From an uncultured Clostridia bacterium (lineage in GTDB: Bacteria > Bacillota > Clostridia > Christensenellales > CAG-138): a stretch of 56,020 bases of DNA. The stretch is taken from contig CALVWJ010000016.1 in assembly GCA_944366945.1 (NCBI GenBank), positions 1 to 56,020 of the forward strand, given 5' to 3'. Position numbers and translations under genes: made by a program. Positions 25,111 to 33,873 of this stretch are shown here, piece after piece; position 1 is the stretch's first letter; each line of letters starts with the position of its first letter. Under the pieces are notes generated by a model. That model was not told the DNA's origin, made no database searches, and was given only the letters and a program-made list of their open reading frames with translations.

Positions 25111-25751
25111 GCGCATTTGCCGCAAATGGACCGGCGCTTTTCTGCGGAATAAAAGCGATGCTGTTTTTGAGGGCTGCAAGGAGCGCATGCAAAGACAGAG
25201 CCTTTGCGGATTTGCCGCGCATCTTTTGCTACCCCTCGGAACAAGGCGCCCTGCCTGCCACATCCGATGCACCCCGGGGCGGTGATTCCAGAACCCAAAT
25301 GCATTTTTCGGGCAGGTGGAGCGGCGCAAGTCGCTTTTTTCGGTTGCCCAAGCGCTGCTTGCAAAAGGCTGCAGCTGCGAAGCCTGCATCGGGCTTGGAA
25401 TTTGTGGAGCAAGGGCTTTTGAGGAGAATGAAAGCGCGCTTGGAGAAGATATGCCGTTTGGAAGGAACAGGCTGTTTTTGTTTAGGGCGCCTCATTTACA
25501 ATCGTTTATGCGCAAAACCTAAAGCGCGCACGAAATCGGGCACGGTCGGAGCGCAAAGGCCCTATGTCACCGAAAGAAAAGCGTTGCTGCGTAAAACTGC
25601 AGGTTACCCGGGTGCATTGCACGCGGAATGCTGCAGCGTGCGCTTGGCATAGCGGCGCAGAAAAGGTTATCCCGCGCCCACGCAATGCGGCGAGCCGGCG
25701 CTTCCCATAGGGAGCATTGGCGGAAAGGACGCTTGTTTTGTGAAATACGGC

Positions 25752-25780
25752 TTGAGAATCGGCCGACAATCTACTACAAT
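25752..25780 (+). promoter_or_regulatory. Promoter of the amidohydrolase gene
   Basis: -35 TTGAGA (25752-25757), 17-bp spacer, -10 TACAAT (25775-25780). Confidence 0.7.
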
Positions 25781-25821
25781 AGGGGCAGCACTTCAAATCG
25801 AACCAATAAAGGAGAATTCTT

Positions 25822-27162
25822 ATGCTTGACTTGCTTTTAAAAAACGGCCTTGTCGTTGACCCTGCGAACCAAGTTCAAAGCGTATTGAATCTCGGCGTGA
25901 AAAACGGCCGGATCGTGCGCATAACACGCGATGCCCTGCCCGCGCTGGAGGAAATCGACTGCACCGGCATGATCGTGTGCCCAGGCTTTGTGGATGCGCA
26001 CTCACATGAAGACGACCTCCGCAACGGCGAAATCCATGCGGATATTACCTTGCGTGCGCTCCGCCAGGGCGTTACCACGCTTGTGACGGGCAACTGCGGC
26101 AGTGCGCCGCGCGATTTTGCGGCGTACCGAGCCGCTTATGATGGCAAACAGCCCATCAACATGGCGCTGCTTGCGGGCCATACCACCATTCGCCGGCTCT
26201 GCGGCGCGAAGGATAAGTACGCCCCCGTGGATGAAAAAACGCTTGCTGCCATGTGCGAACTTCTGGAGCAGCAGATGGCGGAAGGCGCGCGCGGCCTTTC
26301 CATGGGCATCCGCTATGAGCCGGGCATGACGCTCGATGAGATGTGTGCCATGGCAAGCGTTGTGAAGCGCTTTGGTGGCATCGTTGCCGCGCATGTGCGG
26401 GGCGATGCGTTCCAGGTTTTTGATGCGATGGAGGAATTCCTGGAGATCGGCCGGCGCACGGGCGTGAAGCTGCAAATTTCCCATATCGGCAGCATGGCGG
26501 CATATGGCCAGATGGCGCAGGTGCTTTCCTATGTGGATGCGCGCGCGGCAGAAGAAAGGCTGGATGTTCGGATCGACTGCTACCCGTATGACGCTTTCTG
26601 CACCAGCATTGGCGCGACAACCTACGACGACGGGTTCCTCGAACGCTATCACGATGTGACCCGCATCGAGCTTACGGACGGGGAATACAAGGGCTTCATC
26701 CCCAATATGGAGGTGTTCCAGCAGGTGCGCAAGGCGCATCCGGAATATCTCACCGTGGCGCATGTGATGAATGGGGAAGAGGTAGACCTTGCGCTTACGC
26801 ATCCGCGCACCATGCTCGGCAGCGATGGTATCCTGCTCGATGGCGCAGGCCACCCGCGTGCAGCCGGCGCATTTGCCCGCTTTCTGCGCAACTATGTGTT
26901 TGAACGCAAGTTGATCTCGCTGAGCGAGGGGATCGCAAAAACCACCTGCCAGGCCGCGGCCCGCTTCGGGCTTGATCGCGGCACGCTCGGCATAGGCGCA
27001 GTGGCGGATATCGCGGTGATCGATCCAGAGAGGCTGCAGGACAAAGCCACCTTTGCTGAACCTGGCCTTGCGCCCGAGGGCGTAAAGCTCGTGTTCTTGA
27101 GCGGCGCGATGGCGCTCAAAGACGGCGCAATCCTGCGCACGGAGCTCGGCAGGATCCTGTAA
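25822..27162 (+). CDS. D-aminoacylase / N-acyl-D-amino-acid deacylase family amidohydrolase
   Basis: A 446-residue metal-dependent amidohydrolase. The start LLKNGLVVDPANQ and the metal motif VDAHSHED (H60, H62) are typical. GVTTLVTGNCGSAP carries the Cys that ligates zinc in D-aminoacylases. Further metal/catalytic residues are probably in VAAHVRGD and ISHIGSM, with the catalytic Asp in MLGSDGI. The C-terminus (GTLGIGAVADIAVIDPE) is the usual amidohydrolase end. It should deacylate N-acyl-D-amino acids or a related amide in the cytoplasm; a dihydroorotase-like substrate is less likely. The ribosome binding site is AAAGGAG. Confidence 0.88.
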   Translation: MLDLLLKNGLVVDPANQVQSVLNLGVKNGRIVRITRDALPALEEIDCTGMIVCPGFVDAHSHEDDLRNGEIHADITLRALRQGVTTLVTGNCGSAPRDFAAYRAAYDGKQPINMALLAGHTTIRRLCGAKDKYAPVDEKTLAAMCELLEQQMAEGARGLSMGIRYEPGMTLDEMCAMASVVKRFGGIVAAHVRGDAFQVFDAMEEFLEIGRRTGVKLQISHIGSMAAYGQMAQVLSYVDARAAEERLDVRIDCYPYDAFCTSIGATTYDDGFLERYHDVTRIELTDGEYKGFIPNMEVFQQVRKAHPEYLTVAHVMNGEEVDLALTHPRTMLGSDGILLDGAGHPRAAGAFARFLRNYVFERKLISLSEGIAKTTCQAAARFGLDRGTLGIGAVADIAVIDPERLQDKATFAEPGLAPEGVKLVFLSGAMALKDGAILRTELGRIL

Positions 27163-27171
27163 TGTTAGGCA

Positions 27172-28917
27172 TCAACCATTGTGCTGCACCAGCACGCCAC
27201 GCACGATGGGAGCTGTTATATTGCGCAGGGCAGCGCCGAGATTTTCCCGCTGCGCTGCGGAGAGCAGGCGCTTAAGATACCCGAGATCGGGCGCGCCTAC
27301 AAGCTGGGAAAACATTTGCATCACGCGGCTAAGCGAGGGCAACTCATCGAACGTCACGGTGAGCTGCCCTCCTTCGTGAAACGTGAAAGAAAACACGCGC
27401 GTATCCGGCGTTTCGATCAGCGAAGCGAGCACCGTAAGCTTTATGCAGCCATCGGAGCGCCCCCAAACGGCGCGCGCGCCGATGCGCTGCCATTCGCCGC
27501 GCATGGCGATGCGCCCGTGGCGCAGGGTGCCATCCGCGTGAAGGGCGATGCGGTTGCATTCGGCAAATTCGTAAAACAGCAAATCGAGACCATATGCGGT
27601 TTTTTCAAAGCGGATAAGGTCGGTGCCCATGGTGTAGTTCCCATGGACGACCTGGAGGGTTTGCGGGAATACGCCGCCCGTGTTGGCGGCGAGGCGGTAT
27701 TCACGCCCGTTTAGGAGGTCGGCAATGGCATGGAACTCCGCCGGGTCAGTGCCGAGCGGCTCGGGAAGCGTAGGCGTGAACATGAGGTTTTTGCAGGTTT
27801 CTTTGAGCGCAGCCTGCGCAGAAGGGCTTTCCGGCAACGGCTGGTCCTGCGCACCGGCAAAACAGGCGCTGATGTATTCTGAAAGCGCGCCTTGGGCGAA
27901 AAGCCTGGCGCTGCCGCTGAAGATCGCAACAACGGCGTCATATTTGGGCAGAACAAGCACATATTGCCCGAATGCACCGTTAAACTGAAAGCCGCCCTCG
28001 TCATCGCTCATCCAGATCTGGTAGCCATAGCCGTGGGTCATCTCGGCATGCGGTGTTTCAATCTGCTTCCTGGTTGCAGCGTCCGCCCATGCTTCGCTGA
28101 AGATGCGTTTGCCCTCCCAAAGGCCGCGGTTTAAGTAAAGCTGGCCCAGCTTCGCCGCATCTTCCAGCATGAGGGAAAGGCCCCACCCGCCTTTTTCTAT
28201 GCCCTGCGGGCAGCTTTCCCATTGGAAACGCTCAATGTGGAGCGGCTCAAACAGGCGCGGTTTTAAATATTCCACGAGCGTTTGGCCTGTGCGGCGCGCA
28301 AGGATGGCGGCGAGCATGTAGGTGTTGAGCGAATTATATTCAAACGCCGTGCCCGGCTCAAACTTGGGCATGGACTCAAGGAACATCTTGGCCCACTTTT
28401 CATCCACCATGGTTCCAAGCTCATTGAAGCGGTTGCCCGTGCTCATCGTGAGCAGGTGGCGCACGGTTAGGGTTTTGATGACCTTGGCCTGCGTTGGCGT
28501 TACGATGTCCGAAAAGATGTCCACGAGCTTTTCATCAAGGGAAAGGAGCCCTTCGTCCACCGCGATGCCAATGGCAGTGCCGGTTACGCTTTTGCTCATG
28601 GAATAAAGCATGTGCGGCACATCCAGCCGGTAAGGAGCCCAGGCGCCTTCCGCAATGACTTTGCCGTGGCGCATTACGAGGAGCGCATGCGCGGCAATGG
28701 TATCTGCCTCCTGCGAAACCGCGTCAAAAAGCCGCTTGACCGCTTCGGAGGGCACGCCTTCGGCTTCCGGCGTGCTGCGGGGCAGGGGCTTGGGGTGCCG
28801 CGCTTCCGGCAGCGCAAGCTTCTGGAGTTTATACCCATAGGAAGGCACGTTCTTTAAATCGTGCTTGAGGAATTTGATCAGCAGCTCAACGCTGCGCATC
28901 TGGATTGCAATGTCCAT
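27172..28917 (-). CDS. Beta-lactamase-fold serine hydrolase
   Basis: A 581-residue class C beta-lactamase/esterase-like hydrolase. The catalytic SxxK is S106-M-S-K109, and the second motif YxN/YxS-like FEYNSLN is at Y194. Later motifs (GWGLSLMLEDAAKLGQLYLN, HGYGYQIW) are typical of the PBP4*/EstB group. The C-terminal ~180 residues form an extra beta-rich domain often seen with these enzymes. The start at 28917 is backed by AAGGGAGCG; the frame extends upstream to 29433 but passes through a non-coding region. No signal peptide is seen, so it is probably cytoplasmic. The stop-to-stop gap to the convergent amidohydrolase is only 9 nt. Confidence 0.88.
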   Translation of the reverse strand: MDIAIQMRSVELLIKFLKHDLKNVPSYGYKLQKLALPEARHPKPLPRSTPEAEGVPSEAVKRLFDAVSQEADTIAAHALLVMRHGKVIAEGAWAPYRLDVPHMLYSMSKSVTGTAIGIAVDEGLLSLDEKLVDIFSDIVTPTQAKVIKTLTVRHLLTMSTGNRFNELGTMVDEKWAKMFLESMPKFEPGTAFEYNSLNTYMLAAILARRTGQTLVEYLKPRLFEPLHIERFQWESCPQGIEKGGWGLSLMLEDAAKLGQLYLNRGLWEGKRIFSEAWADAATRKQIETPHAEMTHGYGYQIWMSDDEGGFQFNGAFGQYVLVLPKYDAVVAIFSGSARLFAQGALSEYISACFAGAQDQPLPESPSAQAALKETCKNLMFTPTLPEPLGTDPAEFHAIADLLNGREYRLAANTGGVFPQTLQVVHGNYTMGTDLIRFEKTAYGLDLLFYEFAECNRIALHADGTLRHGRIAMRGEWQRIGARAVWGRSDGCIKLTVLASLIETPDTRVFSFTFHEGGQLTVTFDELPSLSRVMQMFSQLVGAPDLGYLKRLLSAAQRENLGAALRNITAPIVRGVLVQHNG

Positions 28918-29356
28918 AGCAGAACGCTCCCTTGCGGAAATGGATGTTTTTTTTATTTTACCACTTTCCGGGCAAAAGAAGAAAGAGGGCGGCCCTTTTT
29001 TCGCCGCAAGCCCGCATGGGCAACAAGAGCGGCGCAGGGCGCCAAAGGCTTTCGGGCCATGGAGCGGCCGGGCGAAACGCCCCGCATGCGGGAACCCCAA
29101 GGCTTTTGCCTGCGCCGCAAGCAAAGGGGCCGGAAATACAAAAATCATAAGTGCAACCGTTTTGGAGGTTTTTTGAAAAGGGCAATGCGCCATGTTTCCG
29201 AGGCTTGCAGGACTACTTACATCAAAGGCATGGCCAAGGCCTTTGCGGAGTTGCCACGCGCTTAGGGCAGCCCCGCGCTTGCCCCTATGCAGCAATGCGC
29301 CTTCCGCCGCGAGATAGAGCCTCTCGGGATATGGGCCCATGGCGTTTCCAAAAGCT

Positions 29357-29382
29357 GAAAAGAGGGCATATGCCCTCTTTTC
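29357..29382 (-). terminator. Perfect 26-bp palindrome, terminator of the DUF1292 gene
   Basis: GAAAAGAGGGCAT (29357-29369) is followed directly by its reverse complement, ending in CTTTTC. It lies 26 nt past the DUF1292 stop and can end transcripts on either strand. Between 28918 and 29356 I see no gene. Confidence 0.75.
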
Positions 29383-29408
29383 AAGTTTTCCAACTTTCCG
29401 GGATGCAG

Positions 29409-29732
29409 TTATTTGTCGCAATCGCAGTTGCAATCACAACCGCAGTCGCCTTCGCAATCGCATTCCTCGGAAAGGAGCTCTTCCACGATCTCAACGAGCG
29501 CGTCCATCTTGTCCTCGTCCGCGGGGAGGAACTCTTCCGTGTCGCCGTCGGTTACGATCTTCATGATGTAAACTTCGGCCTCCTCTTCGCCTTCATCCAC
29601 ATCATCGGCGCCAAGATCCATCAGCACGGCATATTCCTGGCCCTCATATTCAAAGTATTCGATGACGTCCAGCTCAAATTCATTTCCGTCTTCGTCGGTA
29701 AAGGTGACAAAATCCCTTTCTTCCATTTCCAT
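29409..29732 (-). CDS. DUF1292 protein with Cys/Asp-rich C-terminal tail
   Basis: A 107-residue acidic protein. Residues ~5-80 match DUF1292 (FVTFTDEDGNEFELDVIEYFEYEGQEYAVL ... in order), a small Firmicutes domain of unknown function. The last ~18 residues have seven Cys in alternating C-D/C-E pairs, which would bind metal. The start at 29732 follows AGGCGG; the second ATG (29726) is an alternative. It has its own consensus-like promoter. A role in metal storage or sensing is inference. Confidence 0.85.
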   Translation of the reverse strand: MEMEERDFVTFTDEDGNEFELDVIEYFEYEGQEYAVLMDLGADDVDEGEEEAEVYIMKIVTDGDTEEFLPADEDKMDALVEIVEELLSEECDCEGDCGCDCNCDCDK

Positions 29733-29773
29733 CGGTATCAACCGCCTTTCCTTCATTTGCCATAGGCATCTTG

Positions 29774-29802
29774 ATTGTACAATACATTCGCGCGGAGGGC
29801 AA
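29774..29802 (-). promoter_or_regulatory. Promoter of the DUF1292 gene
   Basis: Minus strand: -35 TTGCCC (29802-29797), 17-bp spacer, -10 TACAAT (29779-29774). Confidence 0.75.
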
Positions 29803-29930
29803 GATAAAGTATTTCCGCGCATAGCGGAGATTATTCGGGGGCAGCAAACCTGAACGCCGGGCCAGCAACCCAAAAACATCCGGCCGTTTGGGCAAGAGAC
29901 TGCGCGGAAGCACAGGGCAAAAGCCAAGGG

Positions 29931-31685
29931 TTAGGAAGGATCAAACTGGCTGTTGTAAAGCTCCGCATAAAAGCCGCCCTGCGCAAGCAGCGTTTCGTGG
30001 TTTCCCTGTTCGATGATGTGCCCATCCTTCATCACGAGGATTACATCGGCCTCGCGGATGGTGGAAAGGCGGTGCGCCACAATGAAGCTCGTGCGCCCCT
30101 GCATCATGCGGGCAAACGCTTCCTGGATCTTGAGCTCCGTGCGCGTGTCGATGGAGGAGGTGGCTTCATCCAGGATGAGCATGGGGGGCAGGCAGAGCAT
30201 GACGCGCGCGATGCACAAAAGCTGCTTCTGCCCCTGCGAGAGCATGCCGCCATCCTCGGTAATGTAGGTATCGTACCCTTCCGGCAGGCGGCGGATAAAC
30301 GCATCGGCATGGGATGCTTTGGCTGCCGCAACGATTTCCTCCTGCGTTGCATCCGGGCGGCCCATGGCAATGTTTTCGCGGATGGTGCCGGCTTTGAGCC
30401 ACGTATCCTGCAGCACCATGCCATAGGAGGTGCGCAGGCTCTTGCGCGTCAGCTTGCGCACATCGTGCCCATCCACCTGGATGGTGCCGCCATCCACATC
30501 ATAAAAACGCATAAGGAGGTTGATGAGCGTGGTCTTGCCGCAGCCCGTCGGGCCCACGATTGCGACCCGCTGGCCATGCTTTGCCGCAACGGACAGGTTT
30601 TCGATGAGCGGGCGGGCAGGGTCATAGGAGAAATCCACATGCGAAAGCGTAACGTCGCCGCGCACGTCCGAGAGCGTTTGCGCATCCGGCGCATCCGGCG
30701 TTTCCGCAGGCGCGTCGATCAGCTCAAACACGCGCGCCGCGCAGGCGAGCGCGTTTTGCAGCTCCGTCACCACGCCGGAGATTTCATTGAAGGGCTTGGT
30801 GTACTGGTTCGCATAGCTGAGGAAGCAGGAGAGGCCGCCCACCGTGATGCCCCCTGCGATCGCGGAAAACGCGCCGGCAACGCCGACTGCTGCATAAACA
30901 AGGCCGTTGACAAAGCGGGTGGCGGGGTTGGTAATGGAAGAGAAGAAGATCGCGCGCAAGGAGGCCTTGGAGAGCCGTTCGTTGATTTCATCAAAACGGC
31001 CAAGCAGGTTCCTTTCCTGCCCAAACGCCTGCACGACCTTCTGGTTCCCGGCCATCTCCTCGATGAGGGCGGTCTGCTCGCCGCGCGTTTCAGATTGAAG
31101 CTTGAACATCGCATAGGTGCGCTTGGCGATGAAAGCTGCCACAAAAAGGGAAACCGGCGTTACGAGCACCACCACGAGGGCGATCTGCCAGTTGAGCGAG
31201 AACATGAAAGCGAGCGTGCCCAGGATGGTGATCACGCCGGTGAAAAGCTGCGTGAAGCCCATGAGCAGGCCTTCGGAAAACTGGTCCGCATCGGCGATAA
31301 CGCGGCTTACCAGCTCGCCATGGGCGTGCGCGTCCAGGTATTTCAGCGGCAGGCGCTCGATGTGCGCGAAAGCTGCATCGCGCAGACCGCGCACCGTGCC
31401 ATAGGCGATGTGGTTGTTGCAAAGGGAAAGCAGCCATTGCGCGAGCGATGTAAGCGCAACGACAACCGCCATGCGCGCAGCGATCTTCGCTACGCTTGCA
31501 AAATCCACCTGTCCGGGCGCGAGGATGCAGTCGATGGCGTCGCCTGTTAAGATGGGGAAATAGAGCGTGAGCGCTACCGTAAGCGCCGCAAGCAGCAGCG
31601 AGAGCGCCACGAGCCACGCGTAAGGGCGGATATAGCCGAGCACGCGGCGGAGCGTGCCGCGCTGCGTTTGATCAAAGCCTTTCAT
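29931..31685 (-). CDS. ABC exporter subunit with intact ATPase motifs
   Basis: A 584-residue half-transporter with six membrane helices (residues ~20-310) and an ATPase domain: Walker A GPTGCGKTT, Q-loop LQDTW, signature LSQGQKQL (Gln in place of the second Gly), Walker B MLILDEATSSID and H-loop VAHRLSTIREAD. It starts 3 nt after the stop of the partner gene, so the two form a heterodimeric multidrug/lipid exporter. Its intact Walker B Glu and His supply the active ATP site. The signature change (LSQGQ) is common in such heterodimers. Confidence 0.9.
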   Translation of the reverse strand: MKGFDQTQRGTLRRVLGYIRPYAWLVALSLLLAALTVALTLYFPILTGDAIDCILAPGQVDFASVAKIAARMAVVVALTSLAQWLLSLCNNHIAYGTVRGLRDAAFAHIERLPLKYLDAHAHGELVSRVIADADQFSEGLLMGFTQLFTGVITILGTLAFMFSLNWQIALVVVLVTPVSLFVAAFIAKRTYAMFKLQSETRGEQTALIEEMAGNQKVVQAFGQERNLLGRFDEINERLSKASLRAIFFSSITNPATRFVNGLVYAAVGVAGAFSAIAGGITVGGLSCFLSYANQYTKPFNEISGVVTELQNALACAARVFELIDAPAETPDAPDAQTLSDVRGDVTLSHVDFSYDPARPLIENLSVAAKHGQRVAIVGPTGCGKTTLINLLMRFYDVDGGTIQVDGHDVRKLTRKSLRTSYGMVLQDTWLKAGTIRENIAMGRPDATQEEIVAAAKASHADAFIRRLPEGYDTYITEDGGMLSQGQKQLLCIARVMLCLPPMLILDEATSSIDTRTELKIQEAFARMMQGRTSFIVAHRLSTIREADVILVMKDGHIIEQGNHETLLAQGGFYAELYNSQFDPS

Positions 31686-31688
31686 CGC

Positions 31689-33452
31689 TTACGCCTCCTT
31701 TCCTGCGGGTGCGCCCGCGTGCTTTTCCCTGGGGAACTGCGAATCGTAAATTTCCTGGTAAACGGGGCAGCCTGCGAGCAGCTGCGCGTGTGTACCAATG
31801 CCGGCGATGCGCCCGTCATCCAGCACGATGATCTTATCCGCATGGCGAATGGACGCTGCGCGCTGGGAAACCAGAAAGACCGTAGGGCCGCCCTCCATGG
31901 CGCGGATGGCGTGGCGCAGTTTGGCGTCGGTTGCATAATCGAGCGCGGAAGCGCTATCATCCAGGATTAGGATGGCAGGCTTGCGCACGAGCGCGCGCGC
32001 AATGGTAAGCCTCTGCCGTTGTCCGCCCGAGAAATTCCTGCCGTTCTGTTCCACCGGGGCTTCAAGGCCACCTTCCTTTTGTTCCACAAAATCCTTGGCC
32101 TGTGCGCGCGCAAGCGCATCCCAAAGCGCGCCGTCCGGCGCATCGCTGCAGCCCCAGCGCAGGTTTTCGCCGATGGTCCCCTTGAAAAGCACCGCTTTTT
32201 GCGGCACGACGCCCACTGCGGCGCGCAGCGCAGCAGCTGGCCAATCCTGCACATCCGTGCCGAAAATGCGCACATGCCCGCGCGTGGCTGCATAGAAACC
32301 TGGGATCAAGTTTACAAGCGAGCTTTTTCCAGCGCCCGTGCCGCCGATTACGCCGATGGTTTCGCCCGGCTCCGCGCGGAAGGAAATATCCGAAAGCGAT
32401 TCTGCACCGGCATTGTCATAGGCGAGGCCGACCCCTTCAAAGGCGACAGCCGGCGCACCGGGCACGGGCTTTGGCGCGGCGCTCTGCGCTTCTTCCATCG
32501 CGGCATTGCCGGAGGGCAGATCCAGCACGGCGGCAACGCGGTTGGCGCTTGCGAGCGCGCGGGTGATGGTGATGATGAGGTTGGCGAGCTTGATGAGCTC
32601 CACCAGGATCTGCGACATGTAATTGACGAGCGCCACCAGCTCACCTTGGGTGATGTGCCCTGCGTCCACCTGCAGGGCACCCGTATTGAGCAGCACCAGC
32701 ACCGCAAGGTTGATGAGCGCATAGGTGAGCGGGTTCATCAGTGCGCTGACGCGGCCTACGAAGCGCTGCATGCGCGTGAGAGCCGCGTTCTTCTCTTCAA
32801 AAGCTGCGATTTCCGCATCTTCCCGCGCAAACGCGCGCAGCACGCGCGCGCCGCTGAGCGTTTCGCGGGTTTTGCCCAGCACGCCGTCGAGCCCGGCCTG
32901 TACGCGGCGGTATTGCGGGATGGTCCAGAGCATCACGCCGAAAACCACGAGCGCAAGCAGGGGGATTACCCCGACGAATACAAGCGCGGACTTGGCATCC
33001 ACCGTAAAGGCCATCACCATCGCGCCAAACACGATAAACGGCGAGCGCAAAAGGAGCCGCAGCGCCAGGTTTACGCCGGTCTGCACCTGGTTTATATCGC
33101 TCGTCATGCGCGTGATGACGGTGGAGGCGCCGAGCGCGTCCAACTGGGAGAAGGAAAGGCTTTCCACCTTTTCAAATAAGGCGTGGCGCAGCCGCCCTGC
33201 AAACCCAACCGCTGCTTTGGCGGAAAAATACTGTGCCGTGATGGAAGCCGCAAGGCCAACAAACCCAAGCAGCAGCAGTACGCCACCCATGCGCAGGATA
33301 TAGCCGCGATCCCCGTTGGCAACGCCCGTATCGATGATCGCTGCCATCACAAGCGGCACAAGCAGTTCAAATGAGGCTTCCAGCAGCTTGAACAGCGGCC
33401 CCAGCACGCTCTCCTTGCCATATCCCTTCATGTAACATAAAAGCCGTTTCAT
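31689..33452 (-). CDS. ABC exporter subunit with degenerate ATPase motifs
   Basis: A 587-residue partner of the previous protein. The ATPase domain has Walker A GGTGAGKSS and an intact signature FSGGQRQR. The Walker B reads ILILDDSASALD (catalytic Glu replaced by Asp), and the switch His is Gln (LVSQRAASI). These changes mark the degenerate-site subunit of TM287/288-type heterodimers. The N-terminal half has the usual six membrane helices. AAAGGAACGG precedes the ATG. It is first in a two-gene operon driven from the promoter at 33492-33520. Confidence 0.9.
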   Translation of the reverse strand: MKRLLCYMKGYGKESVLGPLFKLLEASFELLVPLVMAAIIDTGVANGDRGYILRMGGVLLLLGFVGLAASITAQYFSAKAAVGFAGRLRHALFEKVESLSFSQLDALGASTVITRMTSDINQVQTGVNLALRLLLRSPFIVFGAMVMAFTVDAKSALVFVGVIPLLALVVFGVMLWTIPQYRRVQAGLDGVLGKTRETLSGARVLRAFAREDAEIAAFEEKNAALTRMQRFVGRVSALMNPLTYALINLAVLVLLNTGALQVDAGHITQGELVALVNYMSQILVELIKLANLIITITRALASANRVAAVLDLPSGNAAMEEAQSAAPKPVPGAPAVAFEGVGLAYDNAGAESLSDISFRAEPGETIGVIGGTGAGKSSLVNLIPGFYAATRGHVRIFGTDVQDWPAAALRAAVGVVPQKAVLFKGTIGENLRWGCSDAPDGALWDALARAQAKDFVEQKEGGLEAPVEQNGRNFSGGQRQRLTIARALVRKPAILILDDSASALDYATDAKLRHAIRAMEGGPTVFLVSQRAASIRHADKIIVLDDGRIAGIGTHAQLLAGCPVYQEIYDSQFPREKHAGAPAGKEA

Positions 33453-33491
33453 TGTTCCGTTCCTTTTAACATTTTAAAACATTCCTTGCAT

Positions 33492-33520
33492 ATCCTAGCA
33501 TATTTGCACGCAGCGCGCAA
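33492..33520 (-). promoter_or_regulatory. Promoter of the heterodimeric ABC exporter operon
   Basis: Minus strand: -35 TTGCGC (33520-33515), 17-bp spacer, -10 TAGGAT (33497-33492). A MarR-type regulator gene, often found with such exporters, is not adjacent. Confidence 0.6.
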
Positions 33521-33664
33521 ATCATGCAAAGTATTGCGTTTAATATGCGGTAAAATATGGAAAATGGAATGTACATATGCAAAATCAAATATGCTTTAAA
33601 ATGGATGAAACAAGCGGAAAACCGGCGTTTTTCCATGGGGTCTGCAACGGAAACAACAGAAAAA

Positions 33665-33680
33665 CTGGAAACGTTTCCAG
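33665..33680 (+). promoter_or_regulatory. Cre-like 16-bp palindromic operator
   Basis: CTGGAAACGTTTCCAG is a perfect palindrome and fits the CcpA cre consensus (TGWAARCGYTWNCW) at 13 of 14 positions. It lies ~200 bp upstream of the Fe-alcohol dehydrogenase start. CcpA or another LacI-family regulator is the likely reader. Confidence 0.7.
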
Positions 33681-33724
33681 AAATGGCATAAGGAAGACAC
33701 AATTATTCGATACTTTTCATATCG

Positions 33725-33742
33725 ATATTGAAATATCAATAT
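33725..33742 (+). promoter_or_regulatory. AT-rich inverted repeat, second operator candidate
   Basis: ATATTGA-AATA-TCAATAT, a perfect 7-bp inverted repeat 44 bp after the cre-like site and ~35 bp before a TAAAAT -10-like hexamer (33778-33783). The -35 for that hexamer is poor, consistent with an activator-dependent promoter. Confidence 0.5.
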
Positions 33743-33873
33743 GCGGCTTTTATATTTCCTTTTTTCGGCAAGATTGCTAAAATAATGTCAGAACAAAGAG
33801 CAAACCCTAAGCAAGGGCTGCGGCGGGCGCCGCACAGAATAAGCTAACATTTATTTAAGGAGGTTTCAGAAAT

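Noticed and set aside
25005..25652. 215-codon plus-strand frame between the lipoprotein and amidohydrolase genes
   Set aside because: It runs through a terminator hairpin, has no ribosome binding site and no recognisable domain.
28918..29433. N-terminal extension of the serine hydrolase frame
   Set aside because: Composition is non-coding and the AAGGGAGCG-backed start at 28917 fits the family better.
29997..31550. 517-codon plus-strand frame over the ABC exporter gene
   Set aside because: Antisense shadow; the minus-strand frame has all ABC motifs.
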